From positions 43,574,962-43,638,961 of the forward strand of contig OU862928.1 of the NCBI GenBank assembly GCA_917880885.1: a stretch of 64,000 nt of DNA, given 5' to 3'. Every line of letters starts with the position of its first letter. The stretch's first letter is position 1. This document shows positions 32,747 through 43,160 of the stretch, one piece after another. A program made the position numbers and the translations under genes. Source of the DNA: Limnephilus marmoratus (Eukaryota; Arthropoda; Insecta; Trichoptera; Limnephilidae). A model generated the notes under the pieces. That model saw only the letters and a program-made list of their open reading frames with translations. It was not told the DNA's origin and made no database searches.

Positions 32747-33037
32747 GTGATTAGGTTAGTCGTCGGAGATGCTACAATAACATGCTACGATGCTGTTCGA
32801 GTTGGTGAAAAGGCAATGAATGCGATAGTGGGCTTGAAATTCTCAGATATCAAGTTGTCCCGCAAAGATCGGGCATTCCCAATGTCTTCTGTCAGCTCGT
32901 CGATAAAAATTCACGATGAAAAGGTTGCAGTTGACCCAACATTGCTGTTTCAGCGGATGTGTATAAGTAAACGATCAGATAAGGATTCGATGAAATTTTT
33001 TGAGTATGAGTTGGCCCCATTTCCCTTGGCACTGTTC
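32747..33037 (+). pseudogene. Inverted duplicate of the nuclease-like gene start (left arm)
   Basis: The frame has IRLVVGDATITCYDAVRVGE, then RKDRAFPMSSVSSSIKIHDE, VDPTLLFQRMCISK and YELAPFPLALF. The first and last parts match the minus-strand gene start in the right arm. This left-arm copy is more complete: it keeps about 60 bases, with VDPTLLFQRMCISK, that the right arm has lost between two AAGG words. It ends exactly where the inverted arm ends, so it encodes only a fragment. Confidence 0.8.
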
Positions 33038-33083
33038 TCAATAACATCAAGTTACACTCTCAACTTTATATGGATTCACGTTT

Positions 33084-34601
33084 TCATATCCTCTTTGGAC
33101 GTGAGGGTCCTGACAAACGTTGTTTATCCATGGCATCGTAATTCTCAGTGGTGGATGGTTCTTGCTGAAAGGGCTCTACGTCGTCTTCATCGTCGCCCTC
33201 GGCAACAGGCACGCTATTGAGGCATCTCCCTTGGCAGTGAAGGCACGCTGCAGAACAGGTCAGCATTGCTTTTAGGCATCCACATTTGCCAATTGCACAA
33301 TCCTTGGTGCAGCGGCAAAATATCATTTTCAAAAGGACCATGTTTCCACCCCCATTCTTCAGGGGCAGCTCAATCCCGAGCCACTGCTGAACTTGGTGGT
33401 ATGTCCGCCGGGAATGCTGTTTAGCTGCACTCTCTGTTGGAGGGAGGGAGCTGATGTCAGACTTCATATTTGCCACGGACCTTTGTGAACGACTGGAAGC
33501 GGTACTGGTTAAGGGAGGTCTGTCTTTTTGGCGCCGCATACCATTTCAGGAAGCATTTATTTACAGGCTCTTCAACCTCGTCGTGAGTAGAGGAGGGTTT
33601 GTAAAAGATCATTGCCGCTTGCTTGATCATTTCTGACTCCAAGTACAATTTTGAAAAGCCCACCTTGCTTCTCCTGAAAGTTGCAGACGTTGTATCGCAT
33701 CCGGTAAATGAATGTAAAAATATGATGTATTCAAATCCACGATGCTGCATCTCTTGGGTGGACAGTGCCATTATTTTGGTTTTCCCTCGTCAGGGTTTCA
33801 GCAGCAGAATATCTTAGGCGGGAGGAGTGGAAGCAATCAAAAGGACACTGAGGTGAACACCCTCACTAAAGATAGCCACTGAGTTGTGAAAGGATAGTTC
33901 CACAGCAGTCTTCACGATAAGGACGTCAGCATCATCGGTGGCCTGAAGAATCTGTATCCCATTCTCCCGAAACTTTGTCTGTAGTAATGAGATGAAGTTA
34001 CTTTTGTTGGTAGGATTGGATAAAAAATCTTCCTGTTTAACGGGTATTGATTTGTTACATGTCAAATTGATGTTGGCTGACCTTCTCAGTCTGTATCGTC
34101 GCATCTGTTCTTGTAATTTCGTACTATTGACTGGATTTGCGTACCCATCAAATACCACAGTGCGAGTCATACCAGGATAGTGGTGGTTGACATAAGTGAT
34201 ATAACGATCACAAATTGCGGCAACGGAGGCATCTTTTTGTCAAATTACTCTGTATAGTAGAAATCCTCCGTCCACAACTATGTTCATCTGAGACAGTAGA
34301 ACAGTTTTTTTGGTAGGCTCGAATAAGCTATACAGAACAGATTTAGTTGTCTTTCGCATCCCACTTTCATTGAACAGTGCCAAGGGAAATGGGGCCAACT
34401 CACACTCAAAGAATTTCATCAAATCCTTTCATCGTGAATTTTTATCGACGAGCTGACAGAAGACATTGGGAATGCCCGATCTTTGCGGAACAACTTGATG
34501 TATGAGAATGTCAAGCCCACTATAGCATTCATTGCCTTTTCACCAACTCGAACAGCATCGTAGCACGTTATTGTAGCATCTCCGACGACTAACCTAATCA
34601 C
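33084..34601 (-). pseudogene. PIN/FEN-like plus CXC-type cysteine-rich protein gene, frameshifted
   Basis: Order from the N-terminus: VGDATITCYDAVRVGEKAMN (34600-34540); YELAPFPLALF-like helix; LSQMNIVVDGGFLLYRVI; RTVVFDGYANPVNSTK; ATDDADVLIVKTAVE; IFLHSFTGCDTTSATFRRSK (near 33730); SLPPTESAAKQHSRRTYHQV; and a cysteine cluster CRCTKDCAIGKCGC...CSAACLHCQGRC (near 33300-33230), then an acidic tail. The acidic DGY and DADVLIV positions recall XPG/FEN1-type PIN nucleases, and the cysteine spacing recalls Tesmin/TSO1 CXC DNA-binding repeats. I recall similar multicopy uncharacterised proteins in insects. Frameshifts near 34420, 34200, 33800 and 33520 inactivate it. Nuclease activity is inferred, not shown. 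Confidence 0.65.
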
Positions 34602-35502
34602 CCATCACAATAATAATGATTATAAAATGAATTCCACTAATCATCTGTTCGAGAACAACTTACCTGCTTTCTTGCGTGCAACAATTAATAAGGAATTTCC
34701 CATGAAGAAAAAACCCATCTTAACATTTTGGTAAGAAAAAACAGCTTTTTCTGAAAATGACGACATTTTACAAAAAAACTTAAAATTGCTGTAAATATTT
34801 ACTGGTTGGAGATTTATGTAGATATGTATACATATTCTAAAAGGTAATTAAATTATCTACAACTTTTTTTAAATGAATTTCTTTCTTGGGTCAATATTTT
34901 AGACGATATGAAGGAATGTTTGACGAAAAATGTGAGGTAAAATGTTTTTTTTTTCAAAATATTGACATTTGTGGAGCGTATAACTCCAAAACGGCTTCGA
35001 TTTCCAAAATTACGCATAGAATAAAAGTTGTAGATAATTTTATGAGCTTTTACTTATTCTTAAAAAGTTTTCCTCTGCGACGCACCGTTTTTGAGATATA
35101 AACGGAAACCCGAAAATCGGGACCTTCCCCCCCCCCCCCCCCCCCCCCCCCCCTAGCTCACCACCTAGACGTCAGGACTTTTAGTATGTTCACACCCTAA
35201 GCACCCTAAACAAGTCCTGAAAGAATCGCTTAGGTTCCTGCTCACGCACTCTACACCTCCTTTTGGACCATTCGTTTACTGGACTATAAGCATAAAATGT
35301 AGATTTTAGAAAAAAGAAAAAGAAATAAAAAATAAAGCATATAAGATACATAATGTGAAATGAAACCATGTACCTATATAAAAATAATTCATTTAAGTAC
35401 AGCATAAGATAAAACCAATATAATGAGATAGATAAAATAACACAGAGCATGGGTAGAGGGCATGGTGAACCCACGGACGGTGACAAATATTGATGGGGAG
35501 GT

Positions 35503-35627
35503 TACACGTTCAATATTTTATTGTGATCTGGCAATATTTATTGAATTCAGGAATCTGTGATCCGTCAATACACGTTCAATAAATATTTGATAAATACTGA
35601 CGAATCACAATAAATATTGAACGTGTA
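35503..35627. mobile_element. 125-bp MITE
   Basis: The arms read TACACGTTCAATATTTTATT and, inverted, TACACGTTCAATATTTATTG. A CACGTTCAAT word also lies in the middle. A partial relative starts at 10442 (TACACGTTCAATATTTATTG). No target duplication is certain and there is no coding. Confidence 0.7.
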
Positions 35628-35639
35628 GAATTCGCCTTA

Positions 35640-35995
35640 CAATAACAGTAGGTTGGCTCATCTACGAAAAACACTTTTGCACATGACACGGCGCGAACCA
35701 ACGAAGAGTTTCCTTAATATTTTAGCTGTTTCTCCAAGATAAGTACAGCAACCAAGTGAAAAGACTCTCCTTTCATAACGTGTTAAGAACTGACTAAAAA
35801 AAAGCTTCAAAAATTATAAAATTATAAAATAATTCGCTGGCCTACGTGCCATTCTCACCCATCTATTTTAGTCCAGGATTTTATTTGCCATGATATAAGG
35901 AATTACGGCCACAGAAAAAAACATTGGTACAAATCGGTTTATTATAGTTAAGATCGTAAACCTACGTATTTTTATTTTAAATTAAAAATAATCTT
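35640..35995. other. Gene-free stretch
   Basis: No coding frame, tRNA-like head or inverted repeat is recognisable in this interval between the MITE and the SINE family C copy. Confidence 0.4.
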
Positions 35996-35999
35996 TTTA

Positions 36000-36190
36000 T
36001 AACTTTTGAAGGTTATGTAATATATCGTTGAAGAAGAAGAAAACAATAACAAATCTAAACGAAAATATGAAAGAGAACAAGTTACAGAAAAACAGGAAAA
36101 GACAATGGTCGCAACTGGGACATGAACCCAGACCTCTCGTCTAACCAGGACGCGCACGTTAACCAATTTCGCCATTGCCACCTTCTGTCA
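36000..36190 (-). mobile_element. SINE family C with tRNA-Thr-like head, minus strand
   Basis: On the minus strand (36180 down to 36105) GTGGCAA pairs with TTGCGAC. The loop CTGGTTA gives a GGT (Thr-like) anticodon on a CGTC/GACG stem, and the T arm is CTGGG-TTCATGT-CCCAG. The tail TTTTCGTTTAGATTTGTTAT follows. The tail is shared with 26400, 36300 and 36700. It reads as a tRNA-derived SINE. Confidence 0.7.
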
Positions 36191-36284
36191 AACCGTCATA
36201 TTTAAAATTTTAGAATTAATAATATTTATTATCTTCAACTAATTCTTTTTTCATATTATGAGCAATTACCCTTTTTATTGAAAA

Positions 36285-36560
36285 CAATCATTCTAAGAAT
36301 TTACCATTGTCTTTTTATGTTTTTGTGTGTCTTGTTCTTTTTCATATGTTCGTTTATATTATTATTATTGTTATTATCCTCTTCTTCAATGATATATAAC
36401 ATTGATGGGAATAACCTTCAAAAATTATAAAAAGAGAGTTTTTCTTATAAAAAAATGAATAAATTCGGATATATTTTATCCGAGACGCTATCCAGGTTAC
36501 AAACCAATTCTTAGAATGATTGTTTCCAATAAAAAGGGTAGTTTCCCGTAATATAGAAAA
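36285..36560 (+). repeat. SINE family C tail and downstream repeat, second copy
   Basis: CATTGTCTTTTTATGTTTTT, then ACATTGATGGGAATAACCTT and CCGAGACGCTATCCAGGTTA parallel 26415-26670 in the same orientation, including AACCAATTCTTAGAATG. The tRNA-like head is absent. Confidence 0.6.
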
Positions 36561-36632
36561 ACAATCATTTGAAGATAATATTGTTAATTCTAAAATTTTA
36601 AATATGAGATTGACAAATGCGACGGTTTGACA

Positions 36633-36785
36633 GAAGGTGGCAATAGCGAAATTCCCGGTTAGACCAGAGGTCTGGGTTCGAGTCCCAGTTGCGACCATTG
36701 TTTTTTTCTGTGTCGTATTCTCTTTCATATTTTCGTTTAGATTATTGTTATCTTCTTCTTTAATGATATATTACAAACATATTTG
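36633..36785 (+). mobile_element. SINE family C, copy with shortened head
   Basis: GGTGGCAATAGCGAAATTCC, then GGTTAGACCAGAGGTCTGGG and TTCGAGTCCCAGTTGCGACC follow the family C head with about 14 bases missing before the anticodon region. The T arm is intact. The tail TTTTCGTTTAGATTATTGTT follows. Confidence 0.7.
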
Positions 36786-36959
36786 TTTTCCTCCATACAA
36801 AATCGGCAGAGATTGTTTTTAGAAGAGTTTGATTAAACTAAAATAGAATTAAAAATTCCATTATTTTAAAGTGAATTCGGAAAATTAAACGTTTACCCAT
36901 TTAAAACCTTTATATTCATATTTTGTTAACAACATAACAGAAATCTCTAATAAAGGCTT

Positions 36960-37585
36960 AAAAATGTTGGGATTTATAACTAGGCTAACTAGAAATTTTA
37001 ACAATATAAAGTGTATTAAACTGTTATATTTTGCCTATGTTAGAAGTCAACTTGAGTACAATTCTCCCGTCTGGAATCCACATTATAGTATACATGTTCA
37101 AGCTATTGAAAGAATACAAAACAAATTCTTACGTTTTCTAAATTTTAAAATGAGTGTTCCAGCAAATATGTTGAACTACAACACTATTTTAAATGATTTG
37201 AATATGCTCAAATTGTCCGACAGAAGAATTTTCTCTGACTTGGTATTTCTATATACAATTCTAAATGATTTAGTTGATACTCCGGTATTGCTAGAATTGA
37301 TAAGCTTCCGGATTCCACTACGTAATACTAGAAGTCAAGATTTATTTCAGTGTAGAAATTCTGGGACTAACTACCATATGTATTCTTCTTTGCCCAGAAT
37401 ACTTATGGAGGGAAACAATTATACCAAGTCAGTGGACATCTTCAATTTATGTTTTAACAAATATAAAATATTGTTACTGAGAGAGTTCAGGTATGTACAT
37501 TGAATGCTTTGTATTTCTTATTATTTATATATAATGTAAAAGCCCCGAAAAAGGGCGTTAATCAATAAATAAATAAATAAAAATC
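36960..37585 (+). pseudogene. LINE (Jockey-like) C-terminal fragment with 3' tail
   Basis: The open frame 36964-37503 gives LLYFAYVRSQLEYNSPVWNP, IERIQNKFLRFLNF and a C-terminus at 37503. The short 3' UTR has GCCCCGAAAAAGGGCG and ends in AATAAATAAATAAATAAA near 37580. It is 5'-truncated just before MLGFITRLTR. The frame is still open over 179 codons, so the insertion is rather young. Confidence 0.8.
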
Positions 37586-37654
37586 ATATTGCGTCCTGAG
37601 GCTGTATCTAACAAAATGGTCGAAAATAAAAATGGTAATTATTTGGTTCGATTT

Positions 37655-38995
37655 GATAATTTTTTTTTTTTTTTTTTTTTTAAATTTATTTATTGCAACA
37701 TTTATTATAATTACAATTTTACAACAAATATATAATTTTTTTTTTACAGGTATTTTTTTTTTACTACCCTTCCATTTAAAGCATTTGCTTGTGTATGGAA
37801 GGGGAGTGTACATAAATGCTATTAGTTATTAGTTATAAGTTAGTTACCTTAATAGCTGCAGTATTTGTTTGATAATGGTGTGAATTTTTTTAAAAAAAGA
37901 AAGAATGTAATGGAAAACTAAGGATATTTGTAAGATTAATTGACAGTAATTTTTTTCTTAAGAATATTTTTAAAATGTCTCTTGACAGAGAGCAGTATTC
38001 GGGTTTTATCATTAATGCTTCTGATTTCTTCTGGTAGACGATTGAAAAAAGTTCTTCCCTGGTAAGTATAATGATGCTGTGCAAAAGACGTATTTAGTTT
38101 TGGGCATAGAAAAACATGTTTAAGTCGAGTTCTGTTTTCATTTAAAAATGGATATTTATCTTTTTCCTTTATAATTTGAATCAATGAATTTTTAATATAT
38201 AAATCTTTAAATGTGGGTACTTGAAATTCTTCAAACAGGCGTTCTGTTGGGTAGTCTAAGGATTTTTTTAATATAATTTTAATAATTGTCCTTTGTACAA
38301 TTTCTATTGGAAGAAGGTTACATTTATACGCGGATCCCCAACTAATAATAGCGTATTGTAGAGTGGATTGAACTAAGGCATAGTAGATTAAATATAGATT
38401 TTTTATCGACAGAAAATTTCTAATTCTTAAAAATATATATATTAATTTTCTGATTTTGTTTACTACTTGACATATTTGTTCCTTCCATTTCAGATTTTTG
38501 TCGATAATTACTCCGAGATATTTAATTTTATTTGTTGTTTTTAATATTTTACAGTTTGATTTGCAATAATTTTGGCTATGAATTTTAGTATTATCGTGTA
38601 TGACAATGTTAAAATTTTTGGGAGCATCGTTTGGATGGATTGCAAATGGAATTACAAATGTCTTTTCACTATTTAGTGATAGTAAATTAGTGTCGAAAAA
38701 ATTCTTAAGCGTATTGATGTCTTCTGTGGCCTTTAATTCTACATTTTCCCAAGTCTTTTCACTTATTATTAATACTGTATCGTCGGCGTATGATGTAATT
38801 TGACCATTTAAATGTTGAAAAAAAATATCATTTACATATATGGTAAAAAAAATTGGTCCAAGCACTGTACCTTGCGGGATTCCAAAGCTTGAAATCTCTT
38901 GATCACTATTAACATGATTGATTTTTACCACTTGAGGGCGGTTTCTTAAGTAGTTTGTGATCCATTTAATCGCGTTGCCTTTAATTGCTTTTTAA
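37655..38995 (-). pseudogene. 5'-truncated LINE with reverse transcriptase and poly(A) tail
   Basis: The minus frame 38931-37936 (331 codons) runs unbroken. It has GIPQGTVLGPIFFTIYVNDI, catalytic SYADDTVLI, IKYLGVIIDKNLKWKE, and a C-terminal HHYTYQGRTFFNRLPEEIRS. Codons just upstream, to about 38990, add AIKWITNYLRNRPQ. A run of about 24 T on the plus strand (37661-37682) is the poly(A) tail. The catalytic residues are intact but the palm N-terminus, fingers and endonuclease are missing through 5' truncation. Related elements are at 49655-50410 and 50530-51505. Confidence 0.85.
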
Positions 38996-39278
38996 ATAAC
39001 TATTTATGAAAAGTTACAAAACTCCTTGACTTGCCAAGATGACATCTTTTTTCTTCAGAATGCGGGAGGCGGGTTTGAGTACCACCGCCTCGGGAACAAT
39101 TTATTGGATAAATTGCCATACCCAAGTGGTTCGCTACGTTAGGTTACTTAGGATCATAATGTGAGGTTTGTCTAGGCCTTGACTACAAATGATTTTGCTG
39201 CGGCAAAATGGACCGGGAGAGACTGGTTGAGGGAGACCTAATCTAGACCTCCCCATATGGACTATGGACTCTCTCGAC

Positions 39279-39935
39279 TAGGGATGTTACGAACGCATTC
39301 GCATTTGTGAATAATTCGAATCATTTTAAACATTCGCATCGACATTCGCATTCGCAACAATCGATGCGAATGTTTAGCGAATGCGAATGTGTGCAGATCA
39401 TGTTGTGACTCGCCCTCTGTCCACGTGTCTTTTGTTTAGATTCCTCAAGTGATAGTGAAAACTCCGACGGTGCAGAATCTGGAGACACTATAAGCTGTGA
39501 AATCAAAGCTCAATTGAAGGCATATCTTAAAGAAAAACGAGCCTCTCTTGATGAAAACCTTTTGGACTGGTGGAAGACTAAATTGAAATACGACAAATTG
39601 ACAGATCTGGCTCGTAAATATCTGAGCGCTCCACCGGCCAGCGTTCCGAGTGAACAATTAATTGCCTTACATACGAGCCCCTTAGAAATCGCCTCATGGG
39701 AGAAAAGGCTGCAAAATTGCTTTTTCTGAAATATAATATGCCTCTTTTGAACTTCGATTATTAAATTGCTTAATTATGATTATAACTTGCTGTACAAAAA
39801 TTGATTTATTGTATTTATTTTTTTATTTAAACGATGATTAATGTTGACGAAAGTTTTTTTTAATGTGATTCCTTAACATTCGCATTCGCATTCACATTCG
39901 CGAATGTGAAAAATATCACATTCGTAACATCCCTA
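39279..39935 (+). mobile_element. hAT deletion derivative, 657 bp
   Basis: Perfect 15-bp ends, TAGGGATGTTACGAA and its inverse, are bracketed by CTCTCGAC at 39271-39278 and 39936-39943, an 8-bp duplication. Repeated ATTCGCATTCGC words line both subterminal regions. The interior keeps only the transposase C-terminus (39514-39729), so this is an internally deleted, non-autonomous copy. Confidence 0.9.
39490..39729 (+). pseudogene. hAT transposase dimerisation-domain remnant
   Basis: The frame contains LDENLLDWWKTKLKYDKLTD, LARKYLSAPPASVPSEQ and a stop at 39729. LDWW, then LARKYLSAPPASVPSE, is the hallmark of the hAT C-terminal dimerisation domain (ZBED-type transposases). The preceding residues are serine/glutamate-rich. 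The BED zinc finger and catalytic domain are deleted. The usual ERLFS sequence after SVPSE is altered. Confidence 0.85.
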
Positions 39936-40023
39936 CTCTCGACATATCGAGATACATTGAACCGGATTTAGAGGGATGGATTCATTCATCCGTCACTCCT
40001 GGACATATTGACCTCTAGATTAT

Positions 40024-40482
40024 GGAGGCGTCTACTAATATCTACAGGAATTCCAAAAACTGAAAAAATCGAACTAATATCTATGAGAACCAAAGTGTTA
40101 ACGAATATCTACAGCTCAAACTGCTGACTAATATCTATGAGAACCAAAGTGTTGACGAATACCTACAGCACTGGCAGGGGTTGGATTTGCAATTATGCGT
40201 AGCGTATTGGAATAACGTAATATTGCGTATGCTATTTAAAAAACTTAATTTATTTAAGTATGTATATAAAAATACTTAATATCGGACTATTGGACACATT
40301 TAGCTGATTAGTCCAACCTACGCTCTGTAGATATTAGTTCAACCTACGCTCTGTAAATATTAGTCAACACTGGGACCGTCATAGATATTCGTCCGACCTT
40401 AGCTCTGTAGATATAAGTCAACACTCTGAAATTCGTAGGTATTAGTTCAACATATGAGCTGTAGATATTAGTATCTGGAGTC
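40024..40482. mobile_element. Foldback element, copy 2
   Basis: It has the same architecture and the same ends (GGAGGCGTCT ... TCTGGAGTC) as copy 1. Flanks are TAGATTAT (40016-40023) and TAGATTAC (40483-40490), an 8-bp duplication with one change. The right arm has one more GTAGATATTAGT-type unit than copy 1, which accounts for most of the length difference (459 against 431 bp). Confidence 0.85.
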
Positions 40483-40754
40483 TAGATTACTACGCACCCC
40501 TTATACCTTTTCCGTCCCAAAACTTCCTCTCCCCCCTTTCGCTAAAAAGACCCTCCACACAGCAGTTATCGTAGGCCCTGAGGGATTTTTTCCTCAGGAT
40601 GTTCTACGTGGAGCTATATAAAAAAATTCAAGTTTTAGTCTTGGACGAACTCTAATTTTTGAAGTTAGTGACTTGAAATTCGAGTGAAACGGAAATGCGT
40701 CACAACTCACTCTACACAAATACTCGGTTCTAATATAATGCTGTAAATTCGCAC

Positions 40755-40855
40755 CTCAGCGTGTGCCTTCCATAGCGTAGTTGACAAGATGCCTGACACA
40801 GCGGCCAGAGAGACAAACATGAAGCGAACGGGGGTTCGAATCCTACGAAATCCAA
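40755..40855 (+). repeat. tRNA-like SINE head relic
   Basis: TAGCGTAGTTGACAAGATG resembles an A box and GGGGGTTCGAATCCTACG a B box about 55 bp later. The acceptor ends do not pair convincingly. It is probably a decayed tRNA-derived SINE head. Confidence 0.4.
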
Positions 40856-41269
40856 AAACAATATTTTATTTTGTGAAATCAATATCCAATCTTCAAACCA
40901 TTTAAAAAACAAGCAAAAGAAAAGAATGCTACATTTTCTAGTTTTACCTTTACCGCGTGTGAATTACACTCTATGATTTTTTTTTGGTTTTTCTATTTCG
41001 CATTGTTGGAATGATGTGTTTAAAATTGTTTGAATATTGAGGAATTTTTCCTTTAAATATTATTCATACTTGTTTTACCCATAGGATGTTCCGTAAGATT
41101 GTGGTTGGACTCCACAGCCACACAACCAGTCACTCTCTAGAAGAGGTGAATTAATTTGTCAGCGCAGTGAATCAAGTGTTGACCACATGTTGACATACGA
41201 ATCACGTCATTATCAATTAATGTGAATGTTCTTAGTTTTTCCCTTATGCGTTCCTAAATTATTCAAACG

Positions 41270-41645
41270 ATTGCGATAAAACTTTGGTGAGTTATTGTGC
41301 GCACGCCCGCGAAGATTTTTATATATTAAGATGAGCTCTGGCGTTATGAAATTATTTCCTATATCAATCATTCGATTACGATAAACTTTTGGTGATTTGT
41401 TGTGCGCACGCCCGCGAAGTATATACTGGTGAGCTTTATTGTTATGAAATTTGTATAAAAAAAATTACGATCGTGTGTATTTCATATAGTTTAGCGGCAA
41501 GGTGGGAAAAAAAGGGGAGGCGAGGGAAGGAGGAAGGTAGGGAAGGTGGAAGGGGAACGCGGGAAGGAAGCCCGGGAAGGTGAGGGGTTCGCGGGACGGG
41601 AGGACGCGGGAGGGTTGAAGATTTTTGCGATTGAATCTGAAAGTA
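41270..41645 (+). repeat. Dispersed repeat G, two tandem copies
   Basis: GGTGAGTTATTGTGCGCACG (41285) and GGTGATTTGTTGTGCGCACG (41391) begin two partial copies. The second runs on through GGTGAGCTTTATTGTTATGA to a purine-rich GGAAGG tract and GGGTTCGCGGGACGGG. No coding. Confidence 0.6.
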
Positions 41646-41935
41646 TTTTAAAATAGGGTGACCAGATCGAGGAGTTATATTCGACTAAGGATGTATACAA
41701 AATTTTATTGTTGAAAAATTCCTAAAACCTCTGGAATTTCTACATATATTTTTTTAATTTTAATTTATTAACAATATATTTATTATTTTTCACATTTTTA
41801 TATGAAACATGTTAGGTATATATAGTATAAAATAGAAATTATATTCGTAGTCCTCCTCACTAGGAGATCCTGTGTTGAGGGGGACTATGCTTTGGATAAG
41901 TTTTCAGCGACTTCTATGGCTTAACTTCATGGTTT
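41610..41935 (-). pseudogene. LINE C-terminal scrap and 3' UTR
   Basis: Minus-strand VEYNSSIWSPYFKILSDSI (41685-41625) is a LINE C-terminal motif. At 41850-41900 CTCCTCACTAGGAGATCCTG parallels a LINE 3' region at 49745-49765. A related plus-strand scrap, VEYNSPIWSPHIN, lies at 43100-43155. The pieces may be from different insertions. Confidence 0.5.
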
Positions 41936-42119
41936 GGTTAAGGTTTTCCAGAAACTTTTACGACGATATTATGCAATAACTCTTGCACTTCTCCTAAATA
42001 ATAAGGATGTTTGGGAAAGTGAAAGGGAAATGCGGGAGGGGAACGGGGACGGGAACGGTGACGCACGAGAAAGAACACGCAGAGAAAAAATTATTTCTTT
42101 TATTATATTGCATTGCAAC

Positions 42120-42215
42120 GCATGCCGGGTAATCGCTAGTGAATTATAAAAGAATTCCTTTACTTTTTTTAATTCACTACACCAATAGAATATGTAAAAA
42201 TATATATATGTATAT
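42120..42215. repeat. Short repeat shared with 27255-27345
   Basis: ATCGCTAGTGAATTATAAAA followed by ACTACACCAATAGAATATGT and a TATATATG run are almost identical to the copy at 27255. Confidence 0.65.
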
Positions 42216-43060
42216 ATATTTAAGAATCCAGGCTAGCAATAAAGAATACCTATAAACATGAACCTGTCAATAAAACCTGTAATAATCAATTATTATTATT
42301 CATAATATTTCTTGTGCAACTTCTATGTGTTTTTTCACAATGTATGTACCATTGCGGCTTTATTGCGAAACAAACTCTTCAAAATAATAATGTATTGAAA
42401 AAAATAACATGAAAAAATTTAATTTAAAACATAAATAATTCCAATCCAATAAAAAATCTTTTGAAGATTTAATCAAATCAGTCGGAAAGGAAAGTACGGC
42501 AGACAAACCGGAATCAAAATCCGGCGCCATAAAATTTGTTCGACTCGATTATGATATTAATAAAAATTTACTACTTTCGTTGTGCAATTTAATGCCAATT
42601 TTATTTTTAATGCATCCATGAAACACTTTGTTATAAACATTATTATTATTATTTCTGAACAAAGATATTGAAATATGAGTAGATGTGCTATCTGCTGTTT
42701 TTACTATGTGGGTCTGCGCTTCCGGGTGTCGCCGATATTGTTTACCAATTAACAAATAAACTAAAAGAACAAATAATTAACGAATAAACCAAACGAACGT
42801 AAACTAAATGAACGAATTCTTTCCTTATTCAAAATATATTGTTAACCAATATTAATGCACATTTTCAAACAATCAACGAAATGAACAAATTCTTTTTGTA
42901 TGAAAACTACGCTAATTAGCGCGTAGTCCGGCGACAGTTGCGCGGACACCATAGCATATCTCTTCTGTATTTGAATATCTTTGTTTCTGAACATAATCAT
43001 AAGCACAATGTTATAATTTAGGAACAGCGCAAGAGCTATTGCATAATATAAATCAAAATT
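42216..43060. other. AT-rich gene-free stretch
   Basis: No coding region is supported. GGAATCAAAATCCGGCGCCA near 42510 is a mildly GC-rich patch without tRNA structure. No inverted ends were recognised. Confidence 0.4.
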
Positions 43061-43160
43061 CCAGATGTTTTAGGAATATTTAAATATTAAAATTTTGTAC
43101 ACATCCTTAGTTTGTAGTCAAGTCGAATATAACTCCCCTATCTGGTCACCCCACATTAAT
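43060..43160 (+). pseudogene. LINE C-terminal scrap
   Basis: YTSLVCSQVEYNSPIWSPHI, on the plus strand, matches the typical LINE region before the C-terminal domain and is inverted relative to 41610-41700. A stop follows. Confidence 0.5.

Larger units (their letters stand above)
32083..35286 (-). mobile_element. 3.2-kb long-TIR element carrying a nuclease-like gene
   Basis: Left arm 32083-33037 and right arm 34372-35286 are inverted copies of about 0.9 kb, starting TAGTCCAGTAAA. The element is flanked by TAA on both sides (32080-32082 and 35287-35289), and the repeat copy at 25366-25530 shows the site with a single TAA. The arms include coding DNA: the right arm holds the start of the central minus-strand gene, and the left arm repeats that gene start inverted. 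The right arm carries a 27-base C run (35127-35153) where the left has a G-rich tract. The superfamily is unknown to me. A TAA duplication also occurs with PIF/Harbinger, but no such transposase is seen. Confidence 0.8.
39050..40630 (-). repeat. SINE family D-related block, split by two DNA elements
   Basis: The flanks match family D inverted: CCAAGTGGTTCGCTACGTTA and GTGAGGTTTGTCTAGGCC at the left, GACCCTCCACACAGCAGTTA and CCTCAGGATGTTCTACGTGG at the right. A hAT derivative (39279-39935) and a foldback element (40024-40482) sit within it, each with its own target duplication. Confidence 0.6.

Noticed and set aside
34886..35101. Plus-strand open frame in the right arm
   Set aside because: It is antisense to the arm sequence and has stops or shifts in the left-arm counterpart.
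35127..35153. 27-base C run as a biological feature
   Set aside because: The opposite arm has a shorter, interrupted G tract; length at such a run is unreliable in sequencing and assembly.
32083..35286. PIF/Harbinger element
   Set aside because: The TAA duplication would fit, but no Harbinger DDE transposase or Myb-like partner is visible; the gene present has PIN-like and CXC-like motifs.
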